Assembly (NCBI RefSeq): GCF_015207395.1
Contig: NZ_JADEWX010000004.1
Location: 30,628 to 94,627, forward strand
Direction: 5' to 3'
Source: Nodosilinea sp. LEGE 07088
GTDB lineage: Bacteria; Cyanobacteriota; Cyanobacteriia; Phormidesmidales; Phormidesmidaceae
DNA length: 64,000 nucleotides
The notes under the pieces were generated by a model that was given only the letters and a program-made list of their open reading frames with translations, ran no database searches and was not told the DNA's origin. Made by a program: the position numbers and the translations under genes. Positions 47,339 through 56,720 of this stretch are shown piece by piece. The stretch's first letter is position 1. The number at the start of each line of letters is the position of its first letter.

Positions 47339-48752
47339 GGGGGTCTAATAGCTGAAAATCAAACCCGGCGTCGTAGCTGGTGGATGGCACAATTTTGACC
47401 AGCACACCGGCCTGGCTGCGATCGCCCGATCCCATAAACTGCACGCTGCCCGAGGCCCCCTCCGCCAGGGTAAACCCGGGTACATTGACCGCCTCCAGCA
47501 CCGCCGAGCGGGTCAGGTCGCGGCTCTGGGTCAGGGCCTGCAAGATCACCTCGGTGGCGTCGTAGCTGAGGGCGGTGCGCCAGCTCACCCGGCCACCCCA
47601 AAGCTGCTCTGCCGCCTGGGCATAGGCGCGACTGGCCGGTAGGTTGGGATGCCAGGGCACCACCAGCACCATATTGGCCACCGCGCTGCGCCCCGTTGCC
47701 AGGGTCTCGTAGGTGTAGAGGGAGTCGCTGCCCAGCAGGGCCATGCGCTGGGCCTCGGGCAGGGCGGCATTGGCAGTGGCCAGAGCTATAGCCGCCTCGC
47801 GTTTATCGACATTGGGGCTGAGCATCAGCACCTGGGCCTGGCTCTGGGTTGTCCGCTGCAGGGCCGCTGCTGGCTGAGGGTCGGTGGCCAGATCAATCTG
47901 ATCGACGACGGTGCCGCCCTCGCTCAGCACCGTGGCGGTAAAGGCATCTTTAAAGCTGGTGCTGTAGCCGCTCTCGGAGTTGTAGGCGACTGCAAAGGTT
48001 GAGTTCCCGGCGGTCAGGCTATAGCGAGCCAGCTGGGTGGCGGCCAGCTGGTCAGAGGGCACCGTGCGAAAGATGGCGTTGCCCAGCTGACTGATCTGGG
48101 TGCTGCTGCTGGTAGGAGACACCATCAACAGCTGGGCGGCCTGATAGGTCTCGGCGGCAGCGATGGTGGCACTGCTGGAGTTGTGGCCCACCACGGCCAG
48201 GATTTCGGAGCGATCGGCCAGGGTTTTGGCAACGGCGGCCGCCCGCTCGGGGTCGTTGCCGTCGTTGACCACCGTTACCGCCAGTAAACGGTTGACCACC
48301 CCGCCGCGATCGTTCCAGTCTTGCTGAGCCTGGGCCACCCCGCGCATCATTTCTTGGGCGGTGTCGGGGCTGCTCGACAGAGGCACCACTACAGCAATGG
48401 CCAATGGATTCCCCTGGTCGTAGGCGCGGGCGTTGTTGAAGTAGATCAGCGCTTCAGGGTCGTTGCGGTCTTCGGCAACAGCCTGTTGCAGCACAATTTT
48501 GGCGGCGGCCCAGTCGGCTTTAGCGATTAGGGAGGCGGCAATGTCTTTGGTGGCCGTATTTTTTGAGGTGGTTAAAAATACGGTATCGCCCTGGCTCAGG
48601 TCGGTTGAACTGGAGGAGGGGAGGGTGTTGGCAACACCGCCAAATATCGAGGGTAGCTTGAAGGAGGGCGGCGATCGCCATAGCCACCACATTGCCCCCC
48701 CAGCCAGCACAACGGCGGCGATATAGACGATAGGGGGCGGAGACTTAGCCAC
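47334..48752 (-). CDS. Anchored ABC-transporter-type binding protein (Peripla_BP_6, Leu/Ile/Val-like)
   Basis: 472 residues. A hydrophobic signal-anchor (about residues 8-26) is followed by a TPR-like helix pair (SLIAKADWAAAKIVLQQAVAEDRN region) and then a type 1 periplasmic binding domain: LAIAVVVPLSSSPDTAQEM, VVGHNSSSATIAAAETYQ, and C-terminal WRTALSYDATEVILQAL. This fold binds branched-chain amino acids or similar. No permease or ATPase next to it. The stop codon is supplied by a palindromic repeat, so the native C-terminus may be shortened. Confidence 0.82.
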   Translation of the reverse strand: MAKSPPPIVYIAAVVLAGGAMWWLWRSPPSFKLPSIFGGVANTLPSSSSTDLSQGDTVFLTTSKNTATKDIAASLIAKADWAAAKIVLQQAVAEDRNDPEALIYFNNARAYDQGNPLAIAVVVPLSSSPDTAQEMMRGVAQAQQDWNDRGGVVNRLLAVTVVNDGNDPERAAAVAKTLADRSEILAVVGHNSSSATIAAAETYQAAQLLMVSPTSSSTQISQLGNAIFRTVPSDQLAATQLARYSLTAGNSTFAVAYNSESGYSTSFKDAFTATVLSEGGTVVDQIDLATDPQPAAALQRTTQSQAQVLMLSPNVDKREAAIALATANAALPEAQRMALLGSDSLYTYETLATGRSAVANMVLVVPWHPNLPASRAYAQAAEQLWGGRVSWRTALSYDATEVILQALTQSRDLTRSAVLEAVNVPGFTLAEGASGSVQFMGSGDRSQAGVLVKIVPSTSYDAGFDFQLLDPP

Positions 48753-48996
48753 AGCGGAGGACGTTTAACGGTAGCTATAGTTTAGCCTAACGATGCTGGG
48801 AACCGTTGCAATCAAGCTGTTGTGAGCCTTCTGTACAGCTTTTGGGAAGGCTGCTGGTGTCCCTTGGGATTGGCCTAAGTGAGATTGCAAAGATGAGAGA
48901 ATGAGCTGCCCATTCTCCAGGCGATCCGCCTGGAGCCCTTGGCGAAAGGCTTTGGCAGCGGCTAGAGGATTATGAGGTTGCCGCCGACCTGACCAC

Positions 48997-50787
48997 CTAG
49001 GGCTTCGGCCTAATCGGCAACGGGGAGGGCGCGCCGTAGGCCGCCTCCAGCTGTTCGGCGGTGAGCGACTGCACCAGATTGAGAGCAATCGGGTCGGCAT
49101 TCAAATAGGCGGCATAGGCGGCGCTGAGAAAGGGCTGATAGCCCAGATCTTGAGCCACGTACCGCTGCATAAAGGCGGTCGCCAGGGCCCGGCTATACTC
49201 GCTGCCGAGGGCAGTGTTGGGGGCCAGCCCACCATGGACGGTGTGGTCGGCCACGCTCGACTGCACGCTCGACCCATGCCCGGCGGGGGCCATAGTCACC
49301 AGGTATTTATGGTCGGTGGTGAGCCAGGTAAAGGGATGAATCTGCTCCTGTATTGGCGTGGCCAGCAGGTCGACATTGGCTGACACCAGCAGGGTGGGAA
49401 TGGCGATCTGCGCAATTTCAGCCGGGCCCTGCACTACGCTATCGATCGGGTTGAGAGCCATGACCGCATCGATGCGCGGATCATCTAGGGACAGATCAAC
49501 CGGGGTCAGCGGCGCAGCGCGGCACTGGAGATAAACCGACAGATTGAACGTCAACGGTCGATTGGCGACACAGGCCCGCTGCAACAGGGGATAGTTGATG
49601 GTAGCCCCCGCGATCGCCAGGGCCGTGTACCCCCCCAGCGAATGCCCAATGACGCCCACTCGCTCCAGGTCAAACCGCCCCTGGTCAGGGCCGGGGGCGG
49701 CTGAGCGCCGGGCCAGTTCATCCAGGGTGTAGGTGATGTCGAGGGGGCGATCGATATACTCGCGCGGCGGAATATCTTCGTTGATCAGACCCGACAAAAA
49801 TCGCTGCTGAAAGATGCGATCGCTGCCGATATGCTGGGGTACCACCACCGCAAAGCCGTAGGACGCCAGGTGCTGGGCCAAAAACGCAAAGCTTTCTTTA
49901 GACGAGCCCCAGCCATGGGAAATCACCACCACTGGAGCGGCAGACTGGGTCTGGGGCAGATAGACATCGACATCAAAGGTGCGCCCGGCCTCACTGAACG
50001 GCGAAGGACGATCGGCATCGACCAGCGTGATGGTTTGAGCGGCAAAGGGAACCGGCCCTGGCTGGCGCAAATCAGGGAGCCGCGAGAAATCGACCACAGC
50101 GGCATTGTCGACTTCTCGCTGGGCCTGCTGCTGAATCGCGGCAAAGGCGGCCAGTTTATAGGTGGTCAAGCCATCCCACTGGCGGTTGAGATAGCGCAAA
50201 TCGGGCACACTAATGCGAATATCGGTGGGGAAGTGGCGAATCACCCCCATAGCCGTGACCCCTTCAGGGTCTTGGGCCGCCGCTACATGGGCCGCCCGCA
50301 GGCCTAACGCCCCGTTGTCATTCACCTCGGTACGCACTAGGTTGCCCATGCGGGCGAGGTAATCGTCGCCCAGGGCGGAGTTGGCCAACTGGCTCATGGC
50401 CACGACATCGATATCTAGCCCAGCGTTTAGCTTCTGGCGCACCAGGGCCTGAGCCTGCTCGTCTAGACGCCCCACGGTGTGTCGCAACTCAGGGGGCACA
50501 ACGCCGGTAGCGGCAAACTGCTCTAGGGCCTCTACCGAAATCGAGATCGCGAACAAGCCTTGGTGAATGCTAATGCGCTCGGCGGCGGCGGCCTCCCCAG
50601 CCGCCAGGGCGATCAGCAGGCCTCCTACCAGGCTGGTCACCCGTCGCCCTGGCCACCGACTGCATAACCCAACTGAGGCTTCAACTACAGCCAAGGCGTT
50701 TCTCCAGATTTGTTGCGTTTGGTCGTGGGCAATGCTGCTGGGGATACCAGCCACCAATAGTTCGCCAGGGCGATCGCGACTCGGCAC
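48997..50787 (-). CDS. Alpha/beta hydrolase with DUF1400 N-terminal domain
   Basis: 596 residues. A hydrophobic stretch at about 50-68 (TSLVGGLLIALAAGEAAAAE) looks like a signal peptide, so the true start may be nearer to it. DUF1400-like segment from about 70 to 150, then an alpha/beta hydrolase with the nucleophile elbow VGVIGHSLGGYTALAIAG (Ser in GHSLGG) and the His in APAGHGSSVQ. HGWGSSKESF carries the oxyanion hole. Probable secreted esterase or lipase-like enzyme; substrate unknown. Confidence 0.82.
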   Translation of the reverse strand: MPSRDRPGELLVAGIPSSIAHDQTQQIWRNALAVVEASVGLCSRWPGRRVTSLVGGLLIALAAGEAAAAERISIHQGLFAISISVEALEQFAATGVVPPELRHTVGRLDEQAQALVRQKLNAGLDIDVVAMSQLANSALGDDYLARMGNLVRTEVNDNGALGLRAAHVAAAQDPEGVTAMGVIRHFPTDIRISVPDLRYLNRQWDGLTTYKLAAFAAIQQQAQREVDNAAVVDFSRLPDLRQPGPVPFAAQTITLVDADRPSPFSEAGRTFDVDVYLPQTQSAAPVVVISHGWGSSKESFAFLAQHLASYGFAVVVPQHIGSDRIFQQRFLSGLINEDIPPREYIDRPLDITYTLDELARRSAAPGPDQGRFDLERVGVIGHSLGGYTALAIAGATINYPLLQRACVANRPLTFNLSVYLQCRAAPLTPVDLSLDDPRIDAVMALNPIDSVVQGPAEIAQIAIPTLLVSANVDLLATPIQEQIHPFTWLTTDHKYLVTMAPAGHGSSVQSSVADHTVHGGLAPNTALGSEYSRALATAFMQRYVAQDLGYQPFLSAAYAAYLNADPIALNLVQSLTAEQLEAAYGAPSPLPIRPKP

Positions 50788-50820
50788 CGACGTTAACCAC
50801 TCTGCCAGCCATTAAACCAG

Positions 50821-52515
50821 TTATTTGTCAGCAGCGATCTGCCGACTCAGCCACAGCACTGGCAACAGCCCCACTAGAATGATTGCCAGCGCCGGGGCCG
50901 AAGCCTCGATCAGCCGCTCGTCGGCGGCGTACTGGTAGACCCGTACCGCTAGGGTATCGAAGTTAAACGGGCGAATAATCAGCGTGGCAGGTAGTTCTTT
51001 CATCACATCCACAAACACCAGCATGATCGCCGTCAGCAGGCTGCTGCCCAGCAGCGGACGGTGAATTTTGAGCAGGGTTTGGCTCGGGCTTTGGCCCAGG
51101 CTGCGGGCGGCATCATCCAGGGAAGGCTTAATTTTGCTCAGGCCCGCCTCTACCGCCCCAAAGCTGACCGCCAAAAACCGCACCAGGTAGGCAAACAGCA
51201 GCGCAATCATCGTGCCGCTGAGCAGCAGTCCGGTAGAAACGCCAAAGGTCTGCCGCATCCAGGCATCGATCGCATTGTCGAAGCGGGCCAATGGAATCAG
51301 GGTACCGACAGCAATTACCGCTCCCGGCACGGCATAGCCCAGGTTGGCCCCCCGCACCGCCAGTTTGAGAAAGGGGGTGTGGTTGAGCCGCAGGCCGTAG
51401 GCCATCACCAGCGCCAGCACTACCGCCAGCAGGGCAGCCAACACCGCCAGCACCAGGCTATTGAGGCCGAGCACGATAAAGTCGCGATCGAGGGTATCTG
51501 CGGCGTTGCGAATGGTCATGGCCAGCAGCAGCCCGGTGGGAATAATTAGCCCCAGCAGCACTGGGCCAGCGCAGGCCAGCCAGGCCCCCCCGGCCCGCAG
51601 CCCTTGCAACTGATGGCGGGCCTGCGACAGCGATCGCCCCATGCCCTGGTAGTAGCGCGCCTGCCGCCGCGATCGCTGCTCTAGCAGCACCAGGGCAAAG
51701 ATAAACAGCAGCAGCACCGCCGAGAGCTGCACCGCCGCCGGGCGATCGCCCAGGCCAAACCAGGTGCGATAGATGCCCGTGGTAAAGGTGGCCACACTAA
51801 AGTAGGCGACGGTGCCAAAGTCGTTGAGGGTTTCCATTAGGGCCAGGGCGGTACCAGCGGCGATCGCCGGTCGCGCCAGGGGCAGCGCCACAGTCCAAAA
51901 ACTGCGCCAGGGGCCGCGCCCCAACGAACGACTGGCCTCCAGGGTGGCGGTCGATTGCTCTAAAAACGCCACCCGCGCCAGCAGATAGACGTAGGGGTAA
52001 AGGGTGAGGCTAAAGAGTAAAATCGCCCCGCCCAGCGAGCGAATGTTGGGAAACCAGTAGTCGGTCGCCCGCTGCCAGCCAAACAGCGATCGCAGCGTGG
52101 TTTGCACCGGGCCAAAGTATTCCAGCGTGTCGGTATAGACGTAGGCGAGAATGTAGGTCGGGGCCGCCAGGGGTAACAGCAAGAGCCATTCAAACCACCG
52201 CCTGCCCCAAAACTGGCAGCCACTCACCAGCCAGGCCGTGCTGACGCCAATGCTCAGTACCCCCATGCCTACCCCCACCATCAGCACCAGGGAGTTGCGT
52301 AGGTACTCGGGCAGCACCGTAGTGGCCAGGTGGCCCCAGGCTTCACTAGAGTTGGTGGTCAAACTAGCGAGAATAATTGCCACCGGCATTAGCATGACCA
52401 AGGCAATCAGCGTGACGGCGATCGCCCAGCTGTTAGGCCGAAACACCAAGGTTTTCCAGTGGGCACCCAGAGCTTTCATAGGGGGGTAGTTATTGCTATC
52501 CATTCCTTTTAGCAT
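50821..52515 (-). CDS. Iron(III) ABC transporter permease, FutB/SfuB-type (fused)
   Basis: 564 residues from an ATG at 52515 preceded by AAAGGGA six bases upstream on the minus strand. Two BPD_transp_1 (MetI-like) halves of six helices each are visible, with EAA loops EASRSLGRGPWRSFWTVALPL and DDAARSLGQSPSQTLLKIHRPL. The fused two-domain form is that of ferric-ion permeases (FutB, SfuB). Needs a binding protein and ATPase not in this window. ThiP-type thiamine permeases are similar, so the substrate is an inference. Confidence 0.85.
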   Translation of the reverse strand: MLKGMDSNNYPPMKALGAHWKTLVFRPNSWAIAVTLIALVMLMPVAIILASLTTNSSEAWGHLATTVLPEYLRNSLVLMVGVGMGVLSIGVSTAWLVSGCQFWGRRWFEWLLLLPLAAPTYILAYVYTDTLEYFGPVQTTLRSLFGWQRATDYWFPNIRSLGGAILLFSLTLYPYVYLLARVAFLEQSTATLEASRSLGRGPWRSFWTVALPLARPAIAAGTALALMETLNDFGTVAYFSVATFTTGIYRTWFGLGDRPAAVQLSAVLLLFIFALVLLEQRSRRQARYYQGMGRSLSQARHQLQGLRAGGAWLACAGPVLLGLIIPTGLLLAMTIRNAADTLDRDFIVLGLNSLVLAVLAALLAVVLALVMAYGLRLNHTPFLKLAVRGANLGYAVPGAVIAVGTLIPLARFDNAIDAWMRQTFGVSTGLLLSGTMIALLFAYLVRFLAVSFGAVEAGLSKIKPSLDDAARSLGQSPSQTLLKIHRPLLGSSLLTAIMLVFVDVMKELPATLIIRPFNFDTLAVRVYQYAADERLIEASAPALAIILVGLLPVLWLSRQIAADK

Positions 52516-52764
52516 AGAATGTCCCTTTGATTGAGCTTGCCTCCAGCCGCTCAATCAGCGGCAGCTAGCACTCTGGAACCCCAATGCTAGAGGCCAAAAA
52601 ATCGGGCTGAATCGGGCCGCAGATAGCCCGAGTTTTCGTTCCTGAAGTATGCTTTGCAGAGAGTTCCTGCGGGAAGGGTTCGTTGTCTCGCTCAGCCATT
52701 GATTCTGGACAGAGTGCGGGCCTCACACCGGCTTCAGTGCCTACCGTTCCATTGCAGACTGCCC

Positions 52765-53889
52765 ATGGATATTCTTAACCTACTCACCCGCCTGCTGCTG
52801 TGGCTTGGCATTGGCTACTTTCTGTGGTGGATACTGAAGAAATTTATCCCGGCCAACTTTCTGACCTGGTTTGGCGGGGCGATGATTTTGGCCCTGATCG
52901 CAGGAGCGTTTCTGTTCCCCGAAGATAATACTATCGGGGTGTTCTGGGAGTTCTTGGCCTTCCCATTGACGCCCCTAGGCGGGGCGATTACGTTGCTGAT
53001 TCTGGCCCTCAGCAACGGCATGAAAAAGGTCAACGGGCGCATGGTGATGGTGGCCCTGCTGATCTTATTTTTTTGCAGCATGCCCCTGGTGGCGCGGGCG
53101 CTAGTCAACCAGTCAGAAGGTGCTGTGCAGCGAGCCTATGCGAGTCAGCAGCGGTTGTGTAGCGATATTTGCCCCGCGATTGATCAGGTGCCGGTAGACC
53201 GGGCCGTGTCGATCGTTGTCATCGGCGAAAATGCCGACGCCTACCGACTCACCAACGCCCTCAACAGTCGGATCGATGCCGATAATCCCCTTGACCCGGT
53301 GCTGGTAGCGCGGCTCAACAGCGCGGCTAATGTCTACAGCCGCATCAGTCAGGCCAGACCCTTTGTCACGGTTACGGCCGGACCACGGTATAGCAGCGGC
53401 GACGAGCAAGAAGTGCTCAGGCAGGCTATTCGCAACCAGCTCACCAGCCGAGGGGTACCCGCAGAAAGCATTCGCGTTGAGAATACGGGCACTGATATTC
53501 ACGGCACTGTGACCGATCAAAAAGACTTTTTGACTGAGCAAGGGTTGTTTACTGAACCACCCCGTAGCGAGCCCCTTGATACCAGCCGCGCTAACCGTGA
53601 GGCCAACCGGGTGGTGCTGGTCGCTCCCGCGCTGATGATGCGCCGAGCTGCCCTGGCTTTTGAAAACGATGGCATTCAAGTCGTGGCCGCACCAACCGAA
53701 CTCTACAGCACCCCTGGCCCAGATAGCCGCGAGACTCTGGCCCGTTTGGCCGATCTAGCTCCTAACGTCAATGCTCTAGTGCTCACGACCCGCTACTGGA
53801 GCGAGCTGCTGAACTCGATCTATTACTTTTTGCGCGGCTGGCTGCCTCCCTTCAGCATGCAGTGGGAACAGGTGGTCGAGACCATCTAG
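52765..53889 (+). CDS. DUF218 (ElyC/SanA/YdcF-like) membrane protein
   Basis: 374 residues from ATG 52765; upstream frame extension to 52654 is not conserved in style. Four hydrophobic helices occupy the first 130 residues. The DUF218 domain runs from about 150 to 330: SIVVIGENADAYRLTNAL, the GTDIHGT/ENTGT segment, and VVLVAPALMMRRAALAFENDGI. In E. coli, ElyC and SanA of this family affect envelope integrity and peptidoglycan synthesis. Role here inferred only. Followed by an ABC exporter 81 bases on. Confidence 0.8.
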   Translation: MDILNLLTRLLLWLGIGYFLWWILKKFIPANFLTWFGGAMILALIAGAFLFPEDNTIGVFWEFLAFPLTPLGGAITLLILALSNGMKKVNGRMVMVALLILFFCSMPLVARALVNQSEGAVQRAYASQQRLCSDICPAIDQVPVDRAVSIVVIGENADAYRLTNALNSRIDADNPLDPVLVARLNSAANVYSRISQARPFVTVTAGPRYSSGDEQEVLRQAIRNQLTSRGVPAESIRVENTGTDIHGTVTDQKDFLTEQGLFTEPPRSEPLDTSRANREANRVVLVAPALMMRRAALAFENDGIQVVAAPTELYSTPGPDSRETLARLADLAPNVNALVLTTRYWSELLNSIYYFLRGWLPPFSMQWEQVVETI

Positions 53890-53970
53890 CGCCGCCGTCT
53901 GCCAGCTCAGTTCCTCCTAATGGCCGCTCTCAAATTCGTCTAGGATAAGGGGGCAATTAGGGCAGATGAT

Positions 53971-55719
53971 ATGGCGCGATCGCAGCTACAAAAATTGGGC
54001 ACCTACCTCTGGCCCCACTGGCAAAAGGCTGCCCTGGGGGTAGTGGCGCTGTTTATCGTCAACCTGGTGGGCGTGTGGATTCCGCTGCTGATTCGCAACG
54101 GCATCGACGAGTTACAGGTCACCTTTAGCTTCAACCGGGTGATGTACTATTCGCTGCTGGTGCTGCTGCTGGCCTCAGTGATGTGGGTGATTCGCATGGT
54201 GTCGCGCATTACCCTGTTTGGGGTCGGTCGCCAGGTGGAGTTTGACCTCAAGCAGCGCATCTTTCAGCACCTGCTGAGCCTGGAGCCCGCCTACTTTGGC
54301 CGCAACACCGCCGGAGAATTGATCAGCCGCGCCACCAGCGATGTTGACAACATTCGTCGCCTGCTGGGGTTTGCCATTCTCAGTTTGGCCAATACGCTGT
54401 TTGCCTACGCCCTGACGGTGCCGGTGATGCTGTCGATCAGCGTGCGGCTGACGCTGATCTCGCTGATTGTCTACCCGGTCATGCTGGTGCTGGTGCAGAG
54501 CTTTAGCCATCGGTTGCGATCGCAGCAGCTAGAGGTACAGGAGCGCATCTCCGATCTCAGCGATCTGATTCAAGAAGACATGAGCGGCATCGCGCTGATC
54601 AAGATCTACGCCCAAGAAGACAACGAGCGTCGTGCCTTTGGCCGCCTCAACACCAATCTGCTCACCGCCAACCTCACCCTGGCCCGCACCCGCAACACCC
54701 TGTTTCCGCTGTTGGGAGGGCTGGCCAGCATTAGCCTGCTGGTAATTTTGGCCACCGGGGCCGGGGCGATCGCCGATGGCGCCCTCACCGTCGGCGACTT
54801 TGTGGCGCTGTTGCTCTACGTCGAGCGGCTGGTCTTCCCCACGGCACTGCTGGGCTTTACCATCACCGCCTACCAGCGCGGCGAAGTCAGCATCAACCGG
54901 GTCGAAGAAATTCTCGATGCCGAGCCCGAGGTACAGACTTCCCCCAGTGCCATTCCCCTACCCATTGAACAGGTGCAGGGCACCCTGGAAGCCCGCCATC
55001 TCAGCTACAACTACACCGACAGCAAAGTGCCGGCCCTGGATGCGGTGAGCTTTAAAATATCGCCCGGGGAGCAGATTGCGATCGTGGGGCCGATTGGCTC
55101 GGGGAAGTCAACCCTGGCCAATGCCCTGCCCCGCCTGCTCGACATCGGCCCCGGCCAGCTCTATCTAGATGGCTACGATGTCACCGAGCTGCCCTTAGCA
55201 GATCTCAGACGGGCGATCGCCTACGTGCCCCAAGACAGCTTTCTGTTTAGCACGAGTATCAACAACAACATTCGCTACGGCTCACCGCTGCTGGAGTTTT
55301 TAGAGGTGCAGCACGCCGCTAAACAGGCCCAAATGGACGAAGAAATCCAGAATTTTCCCCAGCACTACGACACCATCGTCGGCGAGCGCGGCATTACCCT
55401 CTCCGGTGGGCAGCGACAGCGCACCGCCCTGGCCCGTGCCCTGGTGGTCGATGCTCCTATTCTGGTGCTCGACGACGCCCTCTCCAGCGTTGATAACCGC
55501 ACCGCTACGGCCATTCTCAACGCTCTGTCGGAGGGCACTCAGCAAAAAACGGTGCTGTTTATCTCCCATCAGATGTCTGCCGCCGCCACCGCCGATCGCA
55601 TCTTTGTCATGGATGAGGGCCGCATTGTGCAGCAGGGGCATCACCGCGATCTGGTACAGCAACCCGGCCTCTACCGCAATCTGTGGGAACAGCACCAGCT
55701 GGAGTCGATCCTGCAATAG
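53971..55719 (+). CDS. ABC exporter, fused membrane and ATPase domains (MsbA/Lmr type)
   Basis: 582 residues. Membrane domain of six helices (about 15-310), then the ATPase: Walker A GPIGSGKST, signature LSGGQRQRTALARAL, Walker B ILVLDDALSSVD. The residue after the Walker B Asp is Asp instead of the catalytic Glu (LDD instead of LDE). Such degenerate sites are typical of one half of heterodimeric exporters, so a partner half-transporter elsewhere is likely. Between two DUF218 genes on the same strand, with 81 and 167 bases between the genes. Confidence 0.87.
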   Translation: MARSQLQKLGTYLWPHWQKAALGVVALFIVNLVGVWIPLLIRNGIDELQVTFSFNRVMYYSLLVLLLASVMWVIRMVSRITLFGVGRQVEFDLKQRIFQHLLSLEPAYFGRNTAGELISRATSDVDNIRRLLGFAILSLANTLFAYALTVPVMLSISVRLTLISLIVYPVMLVLVQSFSHRLRSQQLEVQERISDLSDLIQEDMSGIALIKIYAQEDNERRAFGRLNTNLLTANLTLARTRNTLFPLLGGLASISLLVILATGAGAIADGALTVGDFVALLLYVERLVFPTALLGFTITAYQRGEVSINRVEEILDAEPEVQTSPSAIPLPIEQVQGTLEARHLSYNYTDSKVPALDAVSFKISPGEQIAIVGPIGSGKSTLANALPRLLDIGPGQLYLDGYDVTELPLADLRRAIAYVPQDSFLFSTSINNNIRYGSPLLEFLEVQHAAKQAQMDEEIQNFPQHYDTIVGERGITLSGGQRQRTALARALVVDAPILVLDDALSSVDNRTATAILNALSEGTQQKTVLFISHQMSAAATADRIFVMDEGRIVQQGHHRDLVQQPGLYRNLWEQHQLESILQ

Positions 55720-55886
55720 GGTTAATAGAGCCGTTATGGTCAGATTTTCAATCCTGGCACATACGATGATTAATTTTATATTAAGTTGACGAGATCCATC
55801 TAGGTGGCGGGCACCTGTTCGCATATTCTGGGCATACGCTTTTTGTCACAGGGGCAGCAAACGTTATTTAGACTGGTAGGCACCCT

Positions 55887-56663
55887 ATGAAATGCCCGAC
55901 CTGCAACAGCAGAAAAACTGTTGTACACCCCGATCTAAGCCATGGCAGATCTGCCTATCGATGTCTTTCCTGTGATCATATTTTCAGCACTTTTTCCAGG
56001 CATAGGTCTGGCAGGGCCTGGCTCAGCACTGTAGGTGCCATACTCCTCTTATCGCCTGTGCTACTCTACCTACCCATGAAGGGCATGCTCAGCCTGTTTG
56101 TAGAGGCTGACGATGCGCCGGTAGATACTATTGTGGTGCTAGGGCGAGGCCCCAATGACCTGGCTGACAGGGCACTCGCTGCTGCTCAATATTGGCAAGA
56201 CAACCAGAGTGCGAATATTTTTGTGAGCGGCATGATGGATGCACCTGTCATTATTGATGTCCTTCAAGAAATGGGGATACCCGCAACCCAAATTAGTGGT
56301 GAACGGTGTTCTGAATCTACCTGGGAGAATGCTCTTTTTTCCGATGCACTGCTTCAACCAAGCGCGAATGATCGCATTCTCTTGATTACAGATGAACCCC
56401 ACATGTTGCGCTCTGTCTGGGTCTTTAAAGGGTTCGGATTTAAGCAGGTAGAACCCTATGTGGTAGAACAGCATCCGGTTATTTCCCTATCTCCTAAGCG
56501 GGCTTATAGAATGCTCCGCGAATATGCCGCCTTGGCCAAATATGGAGTACTGGGGAGGTATTTTCCCACGACTCCAGAGCAGCATCTAAAGGCTGAGGCC
56601 GCGGCAAACTTTAGAGTAGAGGATTGGAACTGCTACCTGCCAGCGACCCAGAGCACAGACTAA
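55887..56663 (+). CDS. DUF218 protein with N-terminal zinc ribbon
   Basis: 258 residues. A CPTC...CLSC zinc ribbon (residues 3-29; MKCPTCNSRKTVV and AYRCLSCDHIF), one membrane helix at about 45-63, then the DUF218/ElyC domain: TIVVLGRGPNDLADRAL, NIFVSGMMDAPVIIDVLQEM and ILLITDEPHMLRSVWVFKGFGF. The ribbon-helix-DUF218 order is not one I know, and the base composition is lower in GC than its neighbours, hinting at later acquisition. Role unknown; near the ABC exporter. Confidence 0.75.
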   Translation: MKCPTCNSRKTVVHPDLSHGRSAYRCLSCDHIFSTFSRHRSGRAWLSTVGAILLLSPVLLYLPMKGMLSLFVEADDAPVDTIVVLGRGPNDLADRALAAAQYWQDNQSANIFVSGMMDAPVIIDVLQEMGIPATQISGERCSESTWENALFSDALLQPSANDRILLITDEPHMLRSVWVFKGFGFKQVEPYVVEQHPVISLSPKRAYRMLREYAALAKYGVLGRYFPTTPEQHLKAEAAANFRVEDWNCYLPATQSTD

Positions 56664-56720
56664 AAGTCGTTGGCCGGGGAGATCCCTCCCTCTCAAACCC
56701 AGGCAAGAGATGGAGTTATG

